From: Prevotellaceae bacterium UBA1720
Lineage (GTDB): Bacteria; Bacteroidota; Bacteroidia; Bacteroidales; Bacteroidaceae
Direction of reading: 5' to 3'
Assembly: GCA_002317475.1 (NCBI GenBank)
Contig: DCIS01000069.1
Coordinates: 1-20,969 of the forward strand
Length of the DNA: 20,969 nt
Under the pieces are notes generated by a model. The model was not told the DNA's origin. It worked only from the letters and a program-made list of their open reading frames with translations, and searched no databases. Of this stretch, positions 1 through 7,100 are shown piece by piece. Each line of letters begins with the position of its first letter. The first letter of the stretch is position 1. A program made the translations under genes and the position numbers.

Positions 1-18
1 CGCCACCTTTTCTCGGTT

Positions 19-34
19 GTGATGTCCACATCAC
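19..34. repeat. 16-bp palindrome, operator-like
   Basis: GTGATGT and ACATCAC are perfect 7-bp arms separated by two bases. The palindrome lies about 85-95 bp downstream of the predicted start site of the leftward promoter at 123-154. It could be a regulator site or part of an untranslated leader or coding sequence. A 2-base loop is too tight for a normal RNA hairpin, which favours a DNA site or chance. Confidence 0.35.
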
Positions 35-122
35 GCCCTCAAAAACGCGACACATCTGCACCAAAATAGAGCATATCTATTATAAAGCTAATTTTGATCA
101 CTTACTTATCAATTTTTCTATG

Positions 123-154
123 CAAAGTTACATCATTTTTTGCAAATTATCAAA
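123..154 (-). promoter_or_regulatory. Leftward Bacteroidetes-type promoter
   Basis: On the minus strand a TTTG (-33 element, plus positions 151-154) is followed after 20 nt by TAACTTTG (-7 element, 123-130). This matches the TTTG / TAnnTTTG architecture of the Bacteroidetes housekeeping sigma factor with ideal spacing. Transcription would start near 116 and run off the left edge, so the gene it serves is outside or only just inside the window. The call is from consensus match alone. Confidence 0.6.
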
Positions 155-311
155 TTTGAAACATGATATCAATCCATTTTTTGATAAAATTGGTGCAAAA
201 AAGTGACAGAAATAAAAAATGATAGAATTAGATAAAAAACGGTTTTTTATAGCGAAGATCGCCGAAAATATCGCAAAAATGCAAAAAATGTAAGTTTTAG
301 TATCATGCAAT

Positions 312-351
312 TTACATTTTTGATAGTCGATGTTACAAATTTGATAGTCGA
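312..351 (+). repeat. Two 19-bp direct repeats, 21-bp period
   Basis: Positions 312-330 and 333-351 are 19-bp copies that differ at two adjacent bases. The last 12 bases, TTTGATAGTCGA, are identical in both (319-330 and 340-351). The 21-bp period places both copies on the same DNA face, two helical turns apart. They sit immediately upstream of the plus-strand -7 box at 368-375, where an activator or repressor could bind. The regulator is unknown to me. Confidence 0.55.
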
Positions 352-375
352 AAAATGAAAAAAGTTATACCTTTG
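340..375 (+). promoter_or_regulatory. Candidate promoter for the small RNA
   Basis: TACCTTTG at 368-375 fits the Bacteroidetes -7 consensus TAnnTTTG. The nearest TTTG upstream (340-343) is 24 nt away, longer than the usual 19-21, so the -33 half is weak and may be replaced by a protein bound to the direct repeats that overlap it. A start near 381 would give a transcript ending at the terminator at 573-605. Confidence 0.5.
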
Positions 376-380
376 CATAC

Positions 381-605
381 GAAAACGAGAAAGATGTTTT
401 CTTCATTATAGAAAAGAATAGTAATCGTTACTACTGAAGATGGAAGGTCACTTTTTTGACCGCTACCCCGTGAGGGCAACGACATCAATTTTTAGGACTG
501 AATGTTAGTGGCGAGAAAAATGTTTTGGTTAGTAAAGTTTTGGTTAAATAGGGATCAGTCCTAAAATAATCTGGGTGCGCTGGTAAGCGCGCCCATTTTT
601 CTTTT
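381..605 (+). ncRNA. Candidate structured small RNA
   Basis: A segment of about 225 nt lies between a -7 box and a strong intrinsic terminator and is full of nested complementarity. Hairpins: GAAAAC/GTTTTC (381-386, 396-401); TCTTCA/TGAAGA (400-405, 435-440) enclosing AGTAA/TTACT (420-424, 428-432); GGTCA/TGACC (446-450, 457-461); and a perfect 12-bp pairing of TTTTAGGACTGA (490-501) with 555-566 enclosing a 53-nt A/U-rich domain. Within that domain GTTTTGGTTA occurs twice (522-531, 537-546). The hairpins at 381-401 and 400-440 share two bases, so they may alternate. The layout of a free-standing promoter, a long closing stem and a terminator would suit a housekeeping regulatory RNA such as a 6S-type RNA, but I do not recognise the family from sequence. 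A leader for a downstream gene is unlikely because no plus-strand gene follows. The exact 5' end is inferred. Confidence 0.6.
573..605 (+). terminator. Intrinsic terminator of the small RNA
   Basis: GGGTGCGCT (573-581) pairs with AGCGCGCCC (586-594) in a 9-bp stem with one G-U pair and a GGTA loop, followed by a T-rich tract at 596-605. This is a textbook plus-strand rho-independent terminator and fixes the 3' end of the small RNA. Confidence 0.85.
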
Positions 606-759
606 CAACTGAATGCTGATAACGTGTGTTTGAGATTACCTGATTTCTACGCAGATTAACTCTCCTGTGTGAGTATCATGCCCATCTAACCAAATGCAAA
701 CACGATACAGATATATTTTTGAAAAAGATGTGTCTAAGTGAGTACGTTCTGCCTCCCTT

Positions 760-837
760 GTGCCTACGTAGTGCCTCCGTAGCAAACTCGATAATGCTCG
801 TACACACTACGTAGGCACTACGGTGTCACTACGGACA
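760..837. repeat. Inverted 14-bp repeat built from 11-bp units
   Basis: GTGCCTACGTAGTG (760-773) is the exact reverse complement of 805-818, with a 31-nt spacer. The right arm continues as three 11-bp units starting at 805, 816 and 827, each beginning CACTACG. The left arm carries the same units in reverse orientation. This looks like an intergenic repeat element; transcribed, it could form a hairpin. Confidence 0.65.
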
Positions 838-973
838 AAGGTATGAGAAATATCATTAACGAGGAACTAATATTTATTATTTTTAGTTTATCCTCACTCT
901 TTCGTGTTTTTGCTTGAGTATCAGTCTGTTATAATCTATTTATCCTATATTTACTATCACTTTATCCACATGC

Positions 974-1090
974 TAACCTCACTTTATCCTCACTTTTGGC
1001 CTCTTAAACGTTCTTTTTTAAACTGCGAGTATAAATATAGTAGAGGAGTAGATTAATGAAAAACTTGAAAGTGAGGATAAAGTGAGGTTA
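974..1090. repeat. Perfect 23-bp inverted repeat
   Basis: Positions 974-996 (starting TAACCTCACTTTATCC) are the exact reverse complement of 1068-1090, with a 71-nt spacer. The arms consist of the words TAACCTCAC and TTTATCCTCAC, which also occur imperfectly at about 889-900, 960-967 and 1110-1118. The perfect match suggests a maintained hairpin or a small non-autonomous element. It lies downstream of the minus-strand gene that ends at 1250, so it could also help stabilise or end that transcript. There is no T tract directly after the arms. Confidence 0.65.
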
Positions 1091-1249
1091 AACGTTAGGT
1101 TAAAATCGCTAACCTCACCATCCATTTTATTTGAAAATCAATATGTTACATCATAATAGTGAGATTAACTTCAATATAAGAAAACTTTATATGGTTACAG
1201 CATCTTGAAATCAGCAACACGTTCATGTTTGATAAATGAAGAGAGATTG

Positions 1250-3967
1250 TTATCTTCCAGCATCGTACACCTTGCCCTTGCGCACAATAATGCCCTTATA
1301 ACCTGCTTTCACCTCTTGTCCCTGAAGGTTGAAAATGCGGTTGTCATTCATCTCCTCCTCAGCATTTGTTCTTATAGCATCGGCCACTGCTATTTGGACG
1401 GATGCCTGAGCAGCATTGTAGATTCTACGTTGGTTGACATCATCATTCATCTCATGGACGAAGGCAACAATGCTGAGGTTGTCAATGTTGTATTCATCTG
1501 GAATCTGGAAGGTGTAGGTGTTAGCAGCTTCCTGTCCCTTCCATGAAAGTGGTTCTCCCCAAATGGGCGTTAATACATCACGTAGGGCGTTGTGATGGTA
1601 GCTGATAGTATGTGAGTCATAGGTTTTCTGTTTCTTCGCACGAATGCTATCCTCCACTAAATAGACACTTAGATACGCTTTTGGGCATTGCACGTCGAAG
1701 ACTGGAGATTTCTCCGCACATATCTGAGTGGTTAGCATGCCATCTGCATAGGTGTTGCTGACGTTCAGTTTGACGAAACAGGGATTCTGCATAGCCTCGT
1801 TCAGGATGGTCTTCACCTCGTCAACTTCGCCAATGCCAAAGACAGGATATGGTTCGTCAGCGTATTTCTGATCTCTGTTGAGCATCCATGCAGGTGCAAA
1901 AGTGTTGCCACCATATAGCGCAGTATACTCCGTGCTGGCGTCAACGGTTAGCCAGTCAACGCCATACCCTTCATGGTGGCATACCCAGATGGCATCTTTC
2001 TGCAGTTCCGACTCTTCAATAGCAGTATGTATGCGGTATGCGCCGTATGGACACCAACCACAGCTCTCTGAGGTGAACTCTTCAAGCAAGAGGGTGGGAG
2101 AGGTGAAGTTTTCGGAATAGATGCCATAATGTACCGTTGCGGCATTGTCCGAGAGATCTTCTTCAAGGGTTTCATCAGCAAATGTTACTCTTACATTGAC
2201 AGGAATCGACTGACCTATTCCTATCTCTGAAGATGCAGTCAGGAGCAACTCGAAGCTCTCTGCCTTTCCTGATGCTATGGTTGAGGTGAACTTCTCGGTC
2301 TTGCTTTCATCATCCGTCCCGTAGCTGATAGTGAAACCATTTGCGTCGTTCTTGCCGTTATTGGTAATCTCACCACGTATTACAACGTTTTCACCTGCTT
2401 TGACAATAACATCTTTGACACGGCATGAGGTAAGAGCCAGGTCGTAGGCACTTCTGGTGTCGTTGGGGTCTTCTGAAGTGTCGAAGCGCTTCCATTCTAT
2501 CTGCGAGCATCGCTCCTCTCCGTTGACGGTGTAAACGCTTTGTATTCCTATGGATGTGACATCCTTCTGCTCCATGTATAGGTAAACATAGTGCAACTGG
2601 TCATAGGTATAGAAATCAAATCCTTCGGCGAAAGTAGTGGGCACATCCGTCATCTCCTTCTTCAGATTCATGTATGTGGATGGTTTGAAGGTGTAAAGTG
2701 AATCATTGATATAGATTCGGTACTTCAGATAGTCGGGGTTGATATAGTTGCTGTCCACATCCAAAGCAGGAATGACGAAACTCATATAGTTGTAGGTCAT
2801 GATGGATGTTACCTCGCTGTCTAGCTTCAAACTACGCCAGATGGGATTCATGGGGGTAGCGGGTGCGTCGCCAGGATATACCGTCAGTATGGGATTTGTG
2901 ACATAATCCATGCACACACTCATGCCGTCAAGATAATCTACGGAGAAGACATCCTTCATTCCATCACCTGGTACAGATGAAATGGTATGGGTTGTCTCAT
3001 CCCATCTCAAGCGGTTGGCAGAGGTCGGTATGAAATCAGAGAGTTCTCCGTTTTCGTACACGGGATCAGCTAGGCTATAATAATATATAAAGGTACTGTC
3101 GGTAATGACCTGAGGACTTTCCACCTCAATGACGTTTCCATTGACCGCACCCTTTACATAGGCATTGGGTGCTGACGTTGACAACTGCATATAGATATCG
3201 TTCCCTTGTTTCTTGACATTCACCTTTTTCTTGTAGATGTTGCCATAGCTGTTGGTGAATGCATAGACGTATTCCACCGGAGCGATTTCTTCTGGGACTT
3301 CAATGAAAGGTCTCCTCTCCAATCGCATGCCGTGGTCGATATCCATGGACAGGAACCCTTGTGTGGTAGATGAGACAACTACATATCCCGATGCTCCCTG
3401 GAAGTAACCTTCGGGGAACGTCGGTTGCACAAGGCTGTCGCCCCTTACGATGAGGGTATAGTTGTCCTGAGCTTCCATATCGCCCGTATTGTCATTGTAG
3501 ATCATTGGGCAGAAGAATACCAGGTATTTGTTCTTATAGTATACCAGTGGTTGTCCATAGGGGATGTTGATGATGGTGTCTCCGCTGTTGATGCCATGAG
3601 CTGCATCCTCTTCGGTTGCCACACTGATCTCACCCTTTGTCCAGGTGATGGCATTGAGCGATCGTGTCAGGTCTTTGAAATAAACAGTTTTCCCATCCTT
3701 GTCATAACGCACTTGGGATTTTAGGCTTTGTGCACGAACGAATTTGGAGTTCGTCTGATCGTAACTGTACAGCGTCATGACATACATCCTCTCCTCACCT
3801 TGAGGTGAAAAGATGAATTCATCCTCCTCTTCTGGTGCGCTATTTGTCAGATATGGTACTTGGTGTAATGTGGGTTGCTGCATCTGACGATGTGCTTCTG
3901 TGTGGTTTTGAGCATAGATGCATGTGATGGCTAGTGCCAGAAGGATAGATGATATGATACGTCTCAT
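1250..3967 (-). CDS. Secreted Omp28-like thioredoxin-fold protein with CTD
   Basis: A 905-residue secreted protein, probably displayed at the cell surface. Residues 1-19 form a signal peptide ending in IYA|Q. Residues 20 to about 500 are beta-rich, contain several aromatic strands and match nothing I can name. Residues about 508-620 look like a CARDB-type beta-sandwich (KAGENVVIRGEITNNGKND). An Omp28-like thioredoxin fold starts at about 626 (LLLEEFTSESCGWCP): CGWC is at 636-639, a FAPAWMLNR segment fits the cis-Pro loop, and a later HHNALRD segment resembles the lipoprotein at 17636. The C-terminus (FNLQGQEVKAGYKGIIVRKG) matches the sorting module of its neighbours. ATG 3967 is chosen because it places the signal peptide at the N-terminus; a -7 box lies at 4014-4021. 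The CxxC suggests disulfide chemistry, but no substrate can be named. Confidence 0.85.
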   Translation of the reverse strand: MRRIISSILLALAITCIYAQNHTEAHRQMQQPTLHQVPYLTNSAPEEEDEFIFSPQGEERMYVMTLYSYDQTNSKFVRAQSLKSQVRYDKDGKTVYFKDLTRSLNAITWTKGEISVATEEDAAHGINSGDTIINIPYGQPLVYYKNKYLVFFCPMIYNDNTGDMEAQDNYTLIVRGDSLVQPTFPEGYFQGASGYVVVSSTTQGFLSMDIDHGMRLERRPFIEVPEEIAPVEYVYAFTNSYGNIYKKKVNVKKQGNDIYMQLSTSAPNAYVKGAVNGNVIEVESPQVITDSTFIYYYSLADPVYENGELSDFIPTSANRLRWDETTHTISSVPGDGMKDVFSVDYLDGMSVCMDYVTNPILTVYPGDAPATPMNPIWRSLKLDSEVTSIMTYNYMSFVIPALDVDSNYINPDYLKYRIYINDSLYTFKPSTYMNLKKEMTDVPTTFAEGFDFYTYDQLHYVYLYMEQKDVTSIGIQSVYTVNGEERCSQIEWKRFDTSEDPNDTRSAYDLALTSCRVKDVIVKAGENVVIRGEITNNGKNDANGFTISYGTDDESKTEKFTSTIASGKAESFELLLTASSEIGIGQSIPVNVRVTFADETLEEDLSDNAATVHYGIYSENFTSPTLLLEEFTSESCGWCPYGAYRIHTAIEESELQKDAIWVCHHEGYGVDWLTVDASTEYTALYGGNTFAPAWMLNRDQKYADEPYPVFGIGEVDEVKTILNEAMQNPCFVKLNVSNTYADGMLTTQICAEKSPVFDVQCPKAYLSVYLVEDSIRAKKQKTYDSHTISYHHNALRDVLTPIWGEPLSWKGQEAANTYTFQIPDEYNIDNLSIVAFVHEMNDDVNQRRIYNAAQASVQIAVADAIRTNAEEEMNDNRIFNLQGQEVKAGYKGIIVRKGKVYDAGR

Positions 3968-4013
3968 ACTATATCAGGATAAAAATGTTATTAGGTAATT
4001 TTCAAATACGCTA

Positions 4014-4021
4014 CAAAGGTA
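4014..4021 (-). promoter_or_regulatory. Candidate promoter of the 905-residue gene
   Basis: On the minus strand 4021-4014 reads TACCTTTG, a match to the Bacteroidetes -7 consensus, 47-54 bp upstream of the ATG at 3967. No good -33 TTTG is seen: that position falls in the loop of the preceding gene's terminator hairpin (4031-4058). Expression may thus be weak or activator-dependent, or may come partly from readthrough. Confidence 0.5.
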
Positions 4022-4022
4022 C

Positions 4023-4058
4023 AAAAAAATCCCCATCTATCGCTGTGGATAGATGGGG
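4023..4058 (-). terminator. Intrinsic terminator of the 1795-residue gene
   Basis: CCCCATCTAT (4031-4040) and ATAGATGGGG (4049-4058) form a perfect 10-bp stem with an 8-nt loop. Read on the minus strand the hairpin is followed by ATTTTTTT (4030-4023). It lies 44 bp after the stop codon at 4102, so it is the terminator of that gene. It is the cleanest minus-strand terminator in the window. Confidence 0.9.
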
Positions 4059-4101
4059 AAATGTATTTGTTATCTTATCTTTCCGGAGAAAGAATTATAT
4101 T

Positions 4102-7100
4102 TTACTTTACAATCTGTCCGGCAACATTGTAAGTCTTGCCATTGCGAACAATAACAACCTTACCGTTCTTCATGAACTTACCGTCCTTAGCGTTGCCAGC
4201 GATAGCGTTGATAGCGTCGGTCTCGCCCTTAACAGAACCAGAAATGTTATAAGTGAATGAAACAGCCTCATTCATGATAACACTGTGACCCAGGTAGAAT
4301 GCCTTAGCAGGAATGTTGATGGTATAAGCACCAGGAGTGGTGATAGCCTCTGCCAATACAACATTAATCTTGTTAATAGTGTTCTCCTCGCTCAAGCAGT
4401 TCTCCTCGAGAGCCTTCAGAAGGTCGCGCTGAGTAATGGTTGCAACAACCTCTGCGTTAGCGTTGGTAACGGTAATGTTAGCATTGGGAGAAAGGGTAGG
4501 ACTAATAGTCTTGCCGAAGCCATAGGTGAACTCAATCTTGCTGATCTCGGTCAACTCGCCCTCACCAGGAGTAGCATATACGAGGTCGGGAAGCTGATAG
4601 AGCTGGAAGTTATCAATACTTGCCCAGTTACCAGTAGCGCTTTCGATCTTTGCACCAATCTCAACGCTTGACTTCTCAGTAACGTCGAAGTAAACAGCGA
4701 AGGTACCAGCGTTGTTAGAGATTTCTGCCTTTACATCGCCTGCGAAGAGGAAGAAACCACCGGGAACAACATTTGCATCACCCTGCTGCAAGAACTGAGC
4801 CTCGCAAGTCAATACGTAGCGACCAGCGTTCAGAGTAATAGCCTGTGACATGGTCTCGTTAGCGAGAGTACCAGGACCTGCGGTCCAGTTCTCTACGAAG
4901 ATGTTACCAGTCAACATGCCGAAGTTCTTGTTGGTAGCAGCGTGGAGGCCAGTAGCAGTCCAACCGGTCATATCACCAGTCTCGAAGCTGGGGTTAACAA
5001 TGATGCCCTCAACAAGAGCGCCATCCTCAACAACCAGTGTCTTAACAGCTGCCTTCAAAGCAGCGTCAACAGCAGTGGTCTCTTCTGCAAGAGTACCTGC
5101 GTTGTAAGCAGCCTCGTAAGCCTCAACCTCCTTGCTAATGTCTACACCTGCAGCCTCAGCATTAGCAAGTGCTAGAGCAATCATGATCTTAGAGTTAGCA
5201 TAAGTCTTTACAGACTTCTTAGCAGCAGTGATAGCAGAGCTCAACTTAGCAATTGCAGCGGTATAAGCCTCAACTGTCTCTACAGGTTCAACAGCCTTAG
5301 CTTCAGCCAAATCGCTAGCCTCAGCATTACCCATCTTGCCCTCAATAGCCTCAGCCTCAGCCTTCAGCTGTGCAAGTGCATCTCTGTACTGTGCAAACTT
5401 CACATCATTCAGGTTAGCGTCAGCTCCATAGTACTTCACCTGGAAGTTATCCCAGATACACCATGTGTCTGTACGTGTACCCTTGATACCTACGGTCAGC
5501 GTACCATCAGTTACCTGAACAAATACGGGAGAAACACTGTACAAACCGTTGGTGAAGCTGTTTGAAAGCGTAGTCATGTCGGTAGCACGGTCAGAAGCAA
5601 TCATGCTGTTGAATGCAGAGTTTTCATCGTTAGCATAAACAACGGGATACTCGTTTCCGTCATAAGCATTGGTATAGTCTGTCAAAGTTGCCTGAGCATT
5701 CAATTCGTAAACACCGTTGGGAACGTTGATTGTCTGACGAATATTGAATGCTGAACGCCATGACTCACCACACATATTATCATTATTACCACCAGCGAGG
5801 TTCTTATTGCTAGCTTCAACTGTCCAAGCACCCTGGTTGTGGTTACGGCTGAAGTTTGCGTTGCCCAGGAGGAATGAAGCATCAACGGGAGCCTTCTCGG
5901 TTGCAGCAGCCAACTTAGCTACGGCCTCGTCCTTGGTCAAGAAGTACCACTTAGATGCACCCTTAACCTCTGCAATCTGCTCAGCTACGTAGCCAATGTG
6001 CTTACCAGCCTCAGCAGCCTGTGCGATATAACCAGCGTCATTCTTGATAGTGTAAACACCCTTTTCACCAGCTACTGCCTCAATAGTCCAGTTGAAGCCA
6101 TTGTTGTCTGTATAGAGGTTAGTACCCAGAGCCTTAGCACTTGAGCTCAGGTCACGGTCAACTAACTCGTACTTGCCATCCTGATTAGCGGTAAGGTTGA
6201 ACAGGTCACCCTGATTAGCAACACTCAGACGAGTACCCCAGTTGTTTGCACCTGCGAAGAACAAGCCGCTCTCAACATTCTGGATGTAGTACTCACCAGC
6301 AACAACGGTCCAAGACAAGGTCTGAGCATCGTTGTCCTCCATCTCCTCACCTACATAGAATGCGCCTGCGGGAATATTCAGTGTATACTCACCACCAGCG
6401 GTGATAGCCTCAGACAAAGTGACATTACATCCGTTGGGCATATAAGTTTCTTCGTCAAGAACAACACCAGCGGTCAGATCGTCCTGAGTGATGGTTGAAA
6501 CAACCTCACCAGCAGCGTTCTTAATAGTCAGATCAGCACCCTCTTTTGAAGAAGGCATAACCATACCCTCAGCAGAAATAGCAATATTCTGGATTGAACC
6601 CAGGATACCCTCAGCGGGAGTTACGCTAACGAGAACGGGAGCCTTGTAATCCCAAGTGATAGCAGCGATATCAATGGTGTGTGCAGTAGTCTGTGTGTGC
6701 TGCAGATACAGAGACTTGATATTGGTAGTTGTTGTAAACTCAGCATAGTGCTCGTTGATAATGTTAATGCCAGGATAGCTAGCGTTACCATCAACATCGG
6801 TCAGACACCACTGGAATGCGCCCTCTACGTCATAGAGGTTGCTGTTAGCGTAGATACGCAAGGTCTTGTTGCCATCCTGGAGGAATGCCTCGGGAGCACT
6901 CATGCGTACACCATCCCACTGTGATGAGATAGTAGCAACGCCCTTGGTGACACCAGCAACACTTACGCTGGGACCCCAACCGCCGGGAGCCCATGTCAAG
7001 GGAACCTGAGACTCATCATTCTTAACTACGTAAGACTTGGTGATAGAGAAGCTGTTTGCAGTAGTTTGTGTGTTCTGGATGTAGAACTCGGTCATTACCT

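Larger units (their letters stand above)
606..1249. other. Repeat-rich intergenic region without a gene
   Basis: No open frame here has a credible start, composition or protein signature. The stretch separates the terminator of the small RNA from the stop codon of the minus-strand gene at 1250. It contains 11-bp repeat units in inverted orientation (760-837) and a family of TTTATCCTCAC-like words that ends in a 23-bp inverted repeat (974-1090). Another TAACCTCAC lies at about 1110-1118. I see no clear T-tailed terminator for the minus-strand gene that ends at 1250. Confidence 0.7.

Noticed and set aside
128..310. Minus-strand open frame of 60 residues
   Set aside because: It is low-complexity, Phe/Ile-rich translation of A/T-rich DNA, overlaps the leftward promoter at 123-154, and has no protein signature.
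760..1090. CRISPR array
   Set aside because: The repeats here are 11-bp units and inverted repeats without regular spacers of about 30 bp, and no cas gene is present.
1200..1249. Terminator just after the 905-residue gene
   Set aside because: Only a 5-bp TTCAT/ATGAA stem is visible, with no following T tract on the minus strand.
1205..1546. Plus-strand open frame of 113 residues
   Set aside because: It lies mostly opposite the 905-residue Omp28-like gene and has no start signal or family signature; it is an antisense shadow.
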